Assembly (NCBI RefSeq): GCF_005862305.2
Contig: NZ_CP054022.1
Span: forward strand, 248,001 to 312,000
Direction of reading: 5' to 3'
DNA from: Rhizobium indicum
GTDB lineage: Bacteria; Pseudomonadota; Alphaproteobacteria; Rhizobiales; Rhizobiaceae
Length of the DNA: 64,000 nucleotides
The number at the start of each line of letters is the position of its first letter. Positions within the stretch are counted from its first letter, which is position 1. The notes under the pieces were generated by a model. It did no database searches. It saw only the letters and a list, made by a program, of their open reading frames with translations, and was not told the DNA's origin. Made by a program: the position numbers and the translations under genes. Below, piece by piece: positions 55,391 through 63,799 of this stretch.

Positions 55391-56266
55391 ATGGCTGTTC
55401 AAGACAACATCACCGGAGCAGTCGCCGCACCGCCAAAGCGTGCTACAAGGCCCAACTGGATGCGCATCTTTCATTCGCACACGGCCGTCGTCGGTCTTTG
55501 CCTGGTTCTCTTCTGGGTACTTGCGGCACTTCTGGCGCCGATCCTCCCGCTTCCATCGCCGACGGATTCCGATGTCATGGCGATGAGCAACCCCTATCCT
55601 TCCGCTGCCCATTGGTTGGGGACCGATATTCTCGGTCGTGATATGCTGTCACGGTTGATCTTCGGCGCCCGCACAGTGCTTTCCGTTGCGCCGCTGTCTG
55701 TGGCGGTTGCCATGATCGTCGGCATCACGATGGGGATGATTGCAGGCTATTATGGCGGCTGGGTCGATGTGCTGATCAGCCGCTTCTCGGACATCATCCT
55801 GGCCTTTCCGGTTCTCGTTATCTACGTCATCCTGATCGCCAATATCGGACCGTCGGTCCTGAATATCGTCATTGCAACGATGATTGCCTCGGCGCCCGGT
55901 ATCGGCCGCATAACCCGCGGCCTGGTGCTCGGCCTCAAGCAACAGGAATATATTTCGGCGGCAAAGCTGCGTGCGGAAAGCACGCTCTACATCATGATCG
56001 TCGAGTTGCTGCCGAACTGCCGTAGCCTGCTGATCGTCGATGCCTGTCTGCGCATCGGCTACACGATCATCACCATCGGCATCCTCGGATTTCTCGGCCT
56101 CGGCCTGCCGCCACCGAACCCCGATTGGGGCGGCATGGTCAAGGAGAGCGTCACTGTCCTGAATGTCTGGCCGCACATGTCGCTGATCCCGTCCTTCGCG
56201 CTCGTCAGCCTGGTCCTCGGCTTCAACCTTCTCGCTGACGGTATGCGGGAGGCATGGAAACCATGA
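55391..56266 (+). CDS. ABC importer permease, DppC type
   Basis: 291 residues with six predicted membrane helices. The DppC N-terminal region is followed by PYPSAAHWLGTDILGRDMLS, with RLIFGARTVLSVAPL next; later SRFSDIILAFPVLVIYVIL and GFLGLGLPPPNPDWGGMVKE. It heterodimerises with the DppB-type subunit. Its 3' end approaches the fused ATPase gene by 32 bases. Confidence 0.94.
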   Translation: MAVQDNITGAVAAPPKRATRPNWMRIFHSHTAVVGLCLVLFWVLAALLAPILPLPSPTDSDVMAMSNPYPSAAHWLGTDILGRDMLSRLIFGARTVLSVAPLSVAVAMIVGITMGMIAGYYGGWVDVLISRFSDIILAFPVLVIYVILIANIGPSVLNIVIATMIASAPGIGRITRGLVLGLKQQEYISAAKLRAESTLYIMIVELLPNCRSLLIVDACLRIGYTIITIGILGFLGLGLPPPNPDWGGMVKESVTVLNVWPHMSLIPSFALVSLVLGFNLLADGMREAWKP

Positions 56267-56298
56267 ACATCATCGCGTCCAATCTTCAAGGAGCGGCC

Positions 56299-58353
56299 AT
56301 GTCCATCACGCCATCGATTGATCGTGAACCCGTTCTCGACATTCAGAACCTGCGTATCGAGTTTCGCGGCAAGAGCGAAACGGTGGTTGCGATCCCCGAT
56401 CTCTCATTCAAGGTCATGCCGGGTGAAAGCTACGGTCTCGTCGGTGAATCGGGCTGCGGCAAGAGCACCACGGCCATGGCGATCATGGGCTATCTCGGCG
56501 CGACCGGCGTTGTTGCCGGCGGCAGCATCCGCTTCAACGGCAAGCAGCTGGTCGATGCCTCCCCCAAGGAGTTGCGTTCCATCCGCGGGCGGCAGATTGC
56601 GATGGTTTACCAGGATCCGATGAGCGCGCTCAATCCTGTCAAGACGATCGGTGCGCAGCTTGCCGAAGTGCCTTTGCTTCACATGCGCGCCAGCAAGAAA
56701 GACGCCGTGGCCATGGCGGAGGCGATGCTTGCCGACGTTCGTTTGCCAGACCCACGAGACATGATGAAGCGGTATCCGCATCAGCTGTCCGGCGGCCAGC
56801 AGCAGCGCGTGATCATCGCCATGGCATTGCTTGCCAAACCGTCCCTGCTGCTGCTCGATGAACCGACAACCGGCCTTGATGTGACCGTCGAGGCTGCGGT
56901 GATCGATCTGATCGCCGAATTGCGCCAACGCTATTCGACCAGCCTGCTGTTCATCTCGCACAATCTCGGCCTGATCGCAGAGAGCTGCGATCGTCTCGGC
57001 ATCATGTATTCCGGCGAGATGGTGGAAGAGGGAACGACATCAGAGGTATTCCGCCGGCCGAAGCATCCTTATACGCGCGGCCTTATCGATTGCATTCCCG
57101 ATATTACCGGCGATAAGCGCAGCCGCACGCTTGCCGCTATCCCGGGCTCTATCCCGCTGCCGCAGGAAAGGCCGCAAGGCTGTCTTTTCGGGCCGCGTTG
57201 TTCGAGTTTCGTCCCCGGCCTCTGCGACCGTCCGGACCTTGCTCTAGAGCCGGCGGCGGAAGACCATCTGGTGCGCTGCGTCCGCTGGCCGGAAATTTCG
57301 GCAACGGAAGCAACCTTTGCTCCGGTCGAGGTGCAGAGCATCGCGAGATCGGCGGCGATAACGCTGTCCGATGTGAACCGTCTCTATCCCGTCGGCCGCC
57401 AGAAGACCGTCAAGGCAAACGAAGCGGTCAGTTTCGAAGCGGCAACAGCTGAGATCGTCGCGCTGGTTGGCGAGTCCGGCTGCGGAAAATCCACGCTTGC
57501 GCGCATCGTGACCGGTCTCGATAAGGCGACGTCAGGCGAAATCCGCATGGCGGGCGAAAACATTGCCGGGCTGCAGGCCAGTGAGCGACCACGCGCACTC
57601 CTGCAGCAGGTTCAGATGATCTTTCAAAATCCTGATAGTACGCTCAACCCTTCGCACTCGGCCGCCTTCTCCATTCGCCGTTCGATCAAGAAGTTCGGCA
57701 TTCGCAAGGGAAAGGCCGAGATCGAGCAGCGTGTCCGCGAGCTCCTCGAGATGGTGCGGCTGTCTCCCGCCGTTGCCGATCGAAAGCCGAACCAGCTCTC
57801 CGGCGGCCAGAAGCAGCGTATCGCCATCGCGCGCGCCTTTGCGGCTGAACCTTCGCTCATTGTCGCCGACGAACCGGTCTCGGCGCTCGACGTCTCGGTG
57901 CAGGCCGCGATCGTGACGCTCCTCCTTGATATCCAACGGGAGAAGCATGCCACGATGTTGTTCATCAGCCACGACCTGGCGCTGGTTCGCCACGTGGCAG
58001 ACAAGGTTGTGGTCATGTATCTCGGCAAGATCATGGAGCAGGGAACCGTCGAGGAAGTCTTCGGCGAGGGCGCGCATCCCTATACCGAAGCACTGCTTTC
58101 GGCGATCCGCAGCCCGCATCCGGATGAAACGCCGCGCGAGCGTATTCGCCTGTCCGGCGAAACACCGAGCCCGGTCAACGTACCCGCCGGCTGCCGTTTT
58201 TCAACGCGGTGCCACCGTAAGCTCGGCAGCATCTGCGACACAGCTCCGCCGCCGCTGCGCAAGATGTCCGAGACGCATGAGATTCTCTGCCACATCGATC
58301 AGGCAGATCTCGCGGCCCGGCCTTCCGTCCTTGCTCCCGCCGAAAAGGCATAA
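56299..58353 (+). CDS. fused dual ATPase of the oligopeptide-type ABC importer (DppD-DppF fusion)
   Basis: 684 residues with two complete ATPases in one chain. NBD1 (about 10-260): Walker [38 protein letters not shown], and the oligopeptide C-terminal domain with its Cys-rich RPQGCLFGPRCSSF. NBD2 (about 355-600): [37 protein letters not shown], and a second Cys motif AGCRFSTRCHRK. In most systems DppD and DppF are separate. The ATG at 56299 follows AAGGAG; an ATG at 56254 would overlap the permease end. Confidence 0.92.
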   Translation: MSITPSIDREPVLDIQNLRIEFRGKSETVVAIPDLSFKVMPGESYGLVGESGCGKSTTAMAIMGYLGATGVVAGGSIRFNGKQLVDASPKELRSIRGRQIAMVYQDPMSALNPVKTIGAQLAEVPLLHMRASKKDAVAMAEAMLADVRLPDPRDMMKRYPHQLSGGQQQRVIIAMALLAKPSLLLLDEPTTGLDVTVEAAVIDLIAELRQRYSTSLLFISHNLGLIAESCDRLGIMYSGEMVEEGTTSEVFRRPKHPYTRGLIDCIPDITGDKRSRTLAAIPGSIPLPQERPQGCLFGPRCSSFVPGLCDRPDLALEPAAEDHLVRCVRWPEISATEATFAPVEVQSIARSAAITLSDVNRLYPVGRQKTVKANEAVSFEAATAEIVALVGESGCGKSTLARIVTGLDKATSGEIRMAGENIAGLQASERPRALLQQVQMIFQNPDSTLNPSHSAAFSIRRSIKKFGIRKGKAEIEQRVRELLEMVRLSPAVADRKPNQLSGGQKQRIAIARAFAAEPSLIVADEPVSALDVSVQAAIVTLLLDIQREKHATMLFISHDLALVRHVADKVVVMYLGKIMEQGTVEEVFGEGAHPYTEALLSAIRSPHPDETPRERIRLSGETPSPVNVPAGCRFSTRCHRKLGSICDTAPPPLRKMSETHEILCHIDQADLAARPSVLAPAEKA

Positions 58354-59615
58354 TGATGCGCGATCCCGATAGGACGATTGGTGACTTCTGGCGGAGGGCC
58401 GCGGGGCTTCGCGCAATCCTGCATGTCATGGCGAGCATCTGCATCGTCGCGACTGGCAATTCTCTTTTGACGACGACGGTTTCTCTTCACCTTAGTGACC
58501 CCGCAATCGATCCCCATATCGTCCAGTTGTTGCTGACGGCGTTTCCCATAGGCTTCCTTGCCGGCTGCCTGTCAGCCCGTATCATGGTCGTCCGCTTCGG
58601 TCATGAGCGGGCTTTCCTGGCCGTGGCATTGCTCGCCGCTTTCGGCGCCTGCGGTTACATGCTGACGGAAGTCGCTCCGGTCTGGTTCTGCCTGCGTCTG
58701 ATAAACGGCTTTTCCATCGCAACGCTGTTCGTCGTTTCCGAGAGCTGGATCAATCTTTACGCTGACCAGAAGAACCGCGGAGCCTATTTCTCGCTCTATA
58801 TGCTGATGACGTCGCTGGCGACGCTATTTGCACAATTGCTTGTCGAAGCGGCCGGAGCGGACTCTCCCCATCTCTTTCAGATCGTGCTCGGCGTGATCCT
58901 GCTTGGACTGATCTACGCCCGCTTTGTTGGTGGACCTTGGCCTGTCTTGCGGCTGCCGCTGGCGGTGACGGTCGATGCGGGTAACGCCCACTCCGGGCAT
59001 CGGTATGGCATTTGGCGGCTCGCTGCTCTAGCGCCGGTCACCGTCGTTTGCGTCTTCCAGTCCGGCATGACGAATATGAACGTCTATACGATGACGCCCA
59101 TCTATGCGGAGCGGGTGAACCTCGATGCTGCCGTTGCGGTGACGCTAGTGACGGCTTTTAGCCTCGGCGGCATGCTTGCCCAGGCGCCGGTCGGATGGCT
59201 TTCGGACCGTATGGACCGGCGCGTGCTGCTCCTTCTGCAGGGACTGGCGGCAGCTGGTTTGTGTGCGGCAATCGCGTGGCCGGGAGTAAGGCCGCAGGCG
59301 CTGCTCTACGGCCTTTTCTTTGCCTATGGCGCAGTCGCGCTGACGATCTACCCTGTAGGCATCGCCTACGCCAATTCGCGGCTCGACAGCCGGCATATGG
59401 TTTCCGCGTCGGGCAGCCTTCTGCTTTTGTATTCCATCGGCAACATCATGACGCCTGGGCTTGCCGCACAGATGATGGAGCAGTTTACGCCGCAGGCGCT
59501 CTTCCTTCTTCTTGGCAGTGGAGCATTTTTGGTCGCTGTTGCTGCGTGCTTCAATCTGCTGCGCCGTCCGATCGGCGCCGCCAAGCCTTGCCTCGTTTCG
59601 GGAGGAAGCGAATGA
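58353..59615 (+). CDS. MFS permease (YcaD-like)
   Basis: 420 residues and twelve predicted membrane helices. Motifs include AFPIGFLAGCLSARIMVVRF in the first half, RLINGFSIATLFVVSESWIN, and GWLSDRMDRRVLLLLQG in the second half. The ESWIN-x-R-G pattern is typical of YcaD/YfkF-type major facilitators of unknown substrate. It overlaps the ATPase stop by one base and the hydantoinase by four, so is integral to the operon. It may export a product or provide a second import route. Confidence 0.88.
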   Translation: MMRDPDRTIGDFWRRAAGLRAILHVMASICIVATGNSLLTTTVSLHLSDPAIDPHIVQLLLTAFPIGFLAGCLSARIMVVRFGHERAFLAVALLAAFGACGYMLTEVAPVWFCLRLINGFSIATLFVVSESWINLYADQKNRGAYFSLYMLMTSLATLFAQLLVEAAGADSPHLFQIVLGVILLGLIYARFVGGPWPVLRLPLAVTVDAGNAHSGHRYGIWRLAALAPVTVVCVFQSGMTNMNVYTMTPIYAERVNLDAAVAVTLVTAFSLGGMLAQAPVGWLSDRMDRRVLLLLQGLAAAGLCAAIAWPGVRPQALLYGLFFAYGAVALTIYPVGIAYANSRLDSRHMVSASGSLLLLYSIGNIMTPGLAAQMMEQFTPQALFLLLGSGAFLVAVAACFNLLRRPIGAAKPCLVSGGSE

Positions 59616-61045
59616 CGTCCGCCAAGCCTTATGACCTGGTGATCCGTGGTGGCCGGGTGGTTCTGCCGGATGCAACCATGCAGATCGATATCGGCGTTCG
59701 CGACGGCGTGATTGCGGCGTTGGAACCGGATTTGCCCGAAGGAAAAAATGAAGTCGCGGCAGAGGGGCGACTGGTTTTGCCCGGCGGGGTCGATAGCCAT
59801 TGCCATATGGATCAGCAGCCGTGGGAGGGCAAAGCGACGGCCGACGATTTCAACACCGGCACGTTGTCGGCGATGTGCGGCGGGACGACCACCGTCGTGC
59901 CTTTCGCCATGCAGATGCGTGGCCAGTCGCTGCGCGATATCGTCGAGGACTATCATGAGCGCGCCCGTCCGAAGGCGCGGATCGACTATGGTTTTCATCT
60001 GATCGTCGGCGATCCCTCAGCCGAAGTATTACGCAACGAAATTCCTCAGCTGATCGCCGAAGGCTGTACCTCGATCAAGATCTACCTCACCTATGACGGT
60101 TTGAAGCTCGATGACTATGAGGTGCTGAATGTGCTCGACCTTGCCCGCGCGCAGGGCGCAATGGTCATGGTTCACGCCGAAAACGACGCCTGCATTCGCT
60201 GGTTGACCGAAAAGTTCATCGCCGCCCGCAAGACCGAACTGCGCTATCATGAGAAGGCGCATTCGGCGATCGGCGATCGGGAAGCAACCTTCCGGGCGAT
60301 CAGCCTTTCGGAACTGATCGAAACCCCGATCCTCGTCAGCCATGTTGCAGCTGGCGGCGCCGTCGAGGAGATCCGCCGCGCCAAGGCGCGCGGGCTTCCG
60401 ATCTACGCCGAAACCTGCCCGCAATATCTTTTCCTTTCGGCCGAAGACATCGACACCCATGATCTCTCCGGCTCCAAATGCGTCTGCACGCCGCCGCCGC
60501 GCGATAAGTCCAACCAGCCGGCAATCTGGGCCGGTATCCTGGACGGAACGCTGGAGGTTTTTTCTTCGGATCATTCGCCCTGGCATTATGCGGATAAGAT
60601 CGCGGGCGGGCCGGGGACGCCGTTCCACCGTATTCCCAATGGGATTCCCGGCATCGAGACGCGGCTCGCTTTGCTGTTTTCCGCTGGTGTGAACGGTGGG
60701 CTGATCTCGCTGCAGAAATTCGCGGATCTGACCGCCGGCGCCCCGGCGCGGCTTTTCGGTCTGCATCTCCGCAAGGGACGGATTGCGCTTGGCGCAGATG
60801 CAGATATCGCGATTTGGGATCCGGATCGCAGCGTCACGATCACCAATTCGCTGCTGCATCATGCGACGGACTACACGCCCTATGAAGGGCAGGTCGTGAA
60901 GGGCTGGCCCATCATGACGATCTCACGGGGCGACATCGTCTGGGACGATGGAAAGATCATGGCCGAGCCGGGACGGGGCCAGTTCATCGCCCGTCAGCGG
61001 CCGTTCCCGCCGCAGCAAGGTCTTTCGAAGGTGCTTGCATCATGA
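59612..61045 (+). CDS. dihydropyrimidinase/hydantoinase-family amidohydrolase
   Basis: 477 residues, the usual length for D-hydantoinases and dihydropyrimidinases. Metal-site motifs are GGVDSHCHMDQ (HxH), SIKIYLTYDG with the Lys expected to be carbamylated, MVHAEND, LVSHVAAGGAVEE and FSSDHSPW with the Asp. The first motif reads HCHMDQ where typical dihydropyrimidinases have HTHM; the carbamyl-Lys loop reads IKIYLTY. These small differences suggest a hydantoinase-like enzyme with its own substrate. Such enzymes hydrolyse a cyclic amide or ureide ring. The ATG overlaps the MFS stop (ATGA). Confidence 0.88.
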   Translation: MTSAKPYDLVIRGGRVVLPDATMQIDIGVRDGVIAALEPDLPEGKNEVAAEGRLVLPGGVDSHCHMDQQPWEGKATADDFNTGTLSAMCGGTTTVVPFAMQMRGQSLRDIVEDYHERARPKARIDYGFHLIVGDPSAEVLRNEIPQLIAEGCTSIKIYLTYDGLKLDDYEVLNVLDLARAQGAMVMVHAENDACIRWLTEKFIAARKTELRYHEKAHSAIGDREATFRAISLSELIETPILVSHVAAGGAVEEIRRAKARGLPIYAETCPQYLFLSAEDIDTHDLSGSKCVCTPPPRDKSNQPAIWAGILDGTLEVFSSDHSPWHYADKIAGGPGTPFHRIPNGIPGIETRLALLFSAGVNGGLISLQKFADLTAGAPARLFGLHLRKGRIALGADADIAIWDPDRSVTITNSLLHHATDYTPYEGQVVKGWPIMTISRGDIVWDDGKIMAEPGRGQFIARQRPFPPQQGLSKVLAS

Positions 61046-61803
61046 CGGCGGCGATGTCACGCCTTGATGGCAAGGTGATCTTTCTGACCGGTGCTGCGAG
61101 CGGTATCGGCGCGGCGATCGCGCGTCGCTGCATCGATGAAAACGCCTCGGTGATCTGTGCGGATCAATCGCTCGATGGCGTCACCGCGCTCGCTCAGTCC
61201 CTTGGCCCCCAGGCTTTCGGCATCCAGTGCGACGTGACGGACGATGCGTCAGTCAGGCGTGTTGTGGATAGCAGTGTGAAACGGTTCGGACATCTGGACG
61301 GGCTCGTGCACAACGCTGCAGCACCGTCCATGGACGGCACGGTCACCGATCTTGCCGAAAAACAGTGGCGCCTGGAGATCGATGTCATCCTGACCGGCGC
61401 CTTTCTGGCCAGCAAGCACGCACTTCCGGCAATGATTGCGGCCGGCGGCGGATCGGTCGTCTTCATCGCATCGCAGTTCGCCCATGTGGCGACCGGCAAG
61501 GCCGTCGCCTATTGCGCCGCCAAAGCGGGCCTCGTGCATCTCGCCAAGGCGATGGCGGTCGACCACGCGGCCGATGGCATCCGCGTCAACAGCCTTTCGC
61601 CGGGTGCTGTCGCCACTCCGCGGCTGCTGCAACGGTGGCCGGATCTCGAAGCGGCCAATGCCGGGCTCGGGCCTGCGCATTTGCTCGGACGCATCGGGCA
61701 GCCGGAGGAAATAGCCGCCGCCACCGCATTTTTGTTGTCGTCGGATGCATCGTTCGTCACCGGAACCGATCTCCTGGCCGACGGCGGTTACGCGACGCGC
61801 TGA
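61042..61803 (+). CDS. short-chain dehydrogenase/reductase
   Basis: 253 residues of the classical SDR family. The cofactor motif is TGAASGIGAAIARRC, with VHNAAAP (NNAG equivalent), SVVFIASQF, the active-site AYCAAKAGLVHLAKA (Tyr-x3-Lys), and SPGAVATPRLL. The Asp after the second strand (CADQSLD) favours NAD(H). The ATG overlaps the hydantoinase stop (ATGA). The substrate is a hydroxyl or carbonyl intermediate of the operon's unknown pathway. Confidence 0.92.
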   Translation: MTAAMSRLDGKVIFLTGAASGIGAAIARRCIDENASVICADQSLDGVTALAQSLGPQAFGIQCDVTDDASVRRVVDSSVKRFGHLDGLVHNAAAPSMDGTVTDLAEKQWRLEIDVILTGAFLASKHALPAMIAAGGGSVVFIASQFAHVATGKAVAYCAAKAGLVHLAKAMAVDHAADGIRVNSLSPGAVATPRLLQRWPDLEAANAGLGPAHLLGRIGQPEEIAAATAFLLSSDASFVTGTDLLADGGYATR

Positions 61804-61835
61804 TACCTGGTTGAAAATCTTTGGATGGATTTGAA

Positions 61836-62873
61836 ATGACCCTTCTCGTCACCGGTGGAACCGGCTTCGTCATGAGCGTCCTTGCACGGGAATGGCTCGA
61901 ACGCGATGCCGATGCACGCGTCGTCATTCTCGATCGCGCTGGCCTGGATGCGATGGCGGAGCGCTATTTTGCGCCGGTCCGCGATCGGCTGACCGTGGTT
62001 ACGGCCGACATCTGCAGACCCGCCCAGTGGGAAGCGACACTCGACAGCCACGATATCCGCTACGTGGTGCACGGCGCGACCGTCACCCCCATCTCGCGCG
62101 GCAGTGCCGCAGAGGCAAAGCGCCAGCCCGAAGCCGAAGATCCCGCCAGAATCGTCGATGTCAATTTCATGGGCACCGTGCACATTCTCGAATGGCTGAG
62201 AAAGCGTCCCGGCATTGAACGCTTCGTCTTTGTCAGTTCGGGCTCCGTCTACCGTCACCATGGGCCGGACTGGACGGGCGAACCGCTTCCCGAAGATGGC
62301 TATGTTGCGCCGCTGACGCTTTACGGGATCTCCAAATTTGCTGCCGAGATGGTGGTCAACCGTTACGCCGATCTCTTCGGTCTGTCGGCAGCCTCCGTCC
62401 GGCTTGCTTCGGTTTACGGGCCGATGGATCGGGTAACCGACAGCCGCAATTTCCGGCATGTGCCAAACCGCGTCGCCCATATGGCGCTTGCCGGCCAGAC
62501 CATCCGGCCGAACAGCCTGGAGCCGGTCGGCGACTATCTCACTTCAACTGACGTGGCTGATGCGATCATCGCGCTGCTCTTAGCAGAGCGCCTGCGTTAC
62601 CGGCACTACAACATCGGCAGCGGTGAGACGTCGACAATCGGCGACATCATCGGCTGGGCGAGGGAGCGTGCGCCTGGCCTGCAGGTTGAAGTGAGCCCGG
62701 CGGAAACCGCCAACATCATCCAGGACGTCTCCCTGAAGGACGGCATGTGGGGTGCCTACGACATCGCCCGCATCGCGCGGGATACGGGCTGGCAGCCACG
62801 CGGCGCCAAGCAGTCGTTCCACGACTACATGGACTGGATCGTCGAACACGAAAATCAGAGCGAGGGAAAGTGA
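61836..62873 (+). CDS. NAD-dependent epimerase/dehydratase family protein
   Basis: 345 residues of the extended SDR family. The cofactor motif is TGGTGFVMSVLAREWLE, in which the third glycine of GxxGxxG is replaced by Met/Ser (GFVMS). The acidic residue VVILDRAG follows strand 2; VVHGATVTP, FVSSGSVYRH and the active-site LYGISKFAAE (Tyr-x3-Lys) are present. The C-terminal part has the sugar-binding-like GSGETSTIGDIIGWA. The changed glycine motif may affect cofactor binding. It is 32 bases after the SDR and abuts the deacetylase (TGATG). Confidence 0.88.
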   Translation: MTLLVTGGTGFVMSVLAREWLERDADARVVILDRAGLDAMAERYFAPVRDRLTVVTADICRPAQWEATLDSHDIRYVVHGATVTPISRGSAAEAKRQPEAEDPARIVDVNFMGTVHILEWLRKRPGIERFVFVSSGSVYRHHGPDWTGEPLPEDGYVAPLTLYGISKFAAEMVVNRYADLFGLSAASVRLASVYGPMDRVTDSRNFRHVPNRVAHMALAGQTIRPNSLEPVGDYLTSTDVADAIIALLLAERLRYRHYNIGSGETSTIGDIIGWARERAPGLQVEVSPAETANIIQDVSLKDGMWGAYDIARIARDTGWQPRGAKQSFHDYMDWIVEHENQSEGK

Positions 62874-63799
62874 TGGGCGCTGCTGCAAAAGACCAATTGC
62901 GCGATTTTATCGGCTACGGCCCGAAGCCGCCGGTCATGAAATGGCCCGGTGGCGTCAAGCTGGCGATCAACCTTGTGCTGAACTACGAGGAGGGCGCCGA
63001 ATATTCCTGGCTCGACGATGGGCGAAACGACAATTGGGGCGAATACAATATTCCCAATAGCCCGCCGCTGCGTGATCTCGGTACCGAGACGCATTTCGAG
63101 TACGGCAGCCGCGCCGGCGTCTGGCGCCTAGCGCGCCTGTTTGACCGCTACGATATTCCAGTGACGGTCTCTGCCTGCGCGGTTGCGCTGGAGAAGAACC
63201 CGGCGGTCATCGAATGGATGAATTCTCGTGGCCATGACCTGCTCGGCCATGGCCTGCGCTGGAGCGAATATTCCGGCATGCCTCGCGATGAGGAGGAGCG
63301 GCAGCTGCATGACGCCATCGCTCTTTACAAGAAGTTGACCGGCAAACGGCCGCTGGGCTGGAATTGCCGTTCCTTTCCAAGCGTCAACACTCGGGATCTG
63401 ATCGTCAGGGAAGGCGGCTTCCTCTATTATTCCGACCCTTGCAACGACGATCTTCCCTATTTCCTCGATCACCAGGGCACGCGGCTTCTCGTGGTGCCCT
63501 ATTCGAAGACGCTGAACGACAGCCGCTATCTCATTGCGCCGGGCTACAGCAACCCGCGCGACTTTGTCGAAGATTGCCGCTCGGCGATCGACTACATGAT
63601 CGGCGAAGCCGACGAGACAGGCGGACGGATGCTGACGATCGGCGTGCATGCCCGCTGGATGGGCCAGCCTAATCGGGCGTCGGGGCTGCGTGATGTCATT
63701 GAGCACGTCAAGAAAACGCCAGGTGCCGCATTCATGCGTCGTGAGGATATTGCGCGCCACTGGATGGACAACCATGAGGGCTTCTCCCGCCATGGCTGA
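62873..63799 (+). CDS. polysaccharide-deacetylase-fold hydrolase (PuuE-like)
   Basis: 308 residues. The NodB-fold core runs from about 25 to 280: LAINLVLNYEEGAEYSWLDD, ETHFEYGSRAGVWRLARLFD, VSACAVALEKNPAVIEWMNS and GHDLLGHGLRWSEYSGM. This order is that of the PuuE branch (metal-independent allantoinase and relatives) rather than of peptidoglycan deacetylases. The NodB motif Asp-Asp is replaced by Glu-Glu (NYEEGAE). Together with the hydantoinase-like gene, this points to breakdown of a cyclic ureide or amide. Confidence 0.88.
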   Translation: MGAAAKDQLRDFIGYGPKPPVMKWPGGVKLAINLVLNYEEGAEYSWLDDGRNDNWGEYNIPNSPPLRDLGTETHFEYGSRAGVWRLARLFDRYDIPVTVSACAVALEKNPAVIEWMNSRGHDLLGHGLRWSEYSGMPRDEEERQLHDAIALYKKLTGKRPLGWNCRSFPSVNTRDLIVREGGFLYYSDPCNDDLPYFLDHQGTRLLVVPYSKTLNDSRYLIAPGYSNPRDFVEDCRSAIDYMIGEADETGGRMLTIGVHARWMGQPNRASGLRDVIEHVKKTPGAAFMRREDIARHWMDNHEGFSRHG

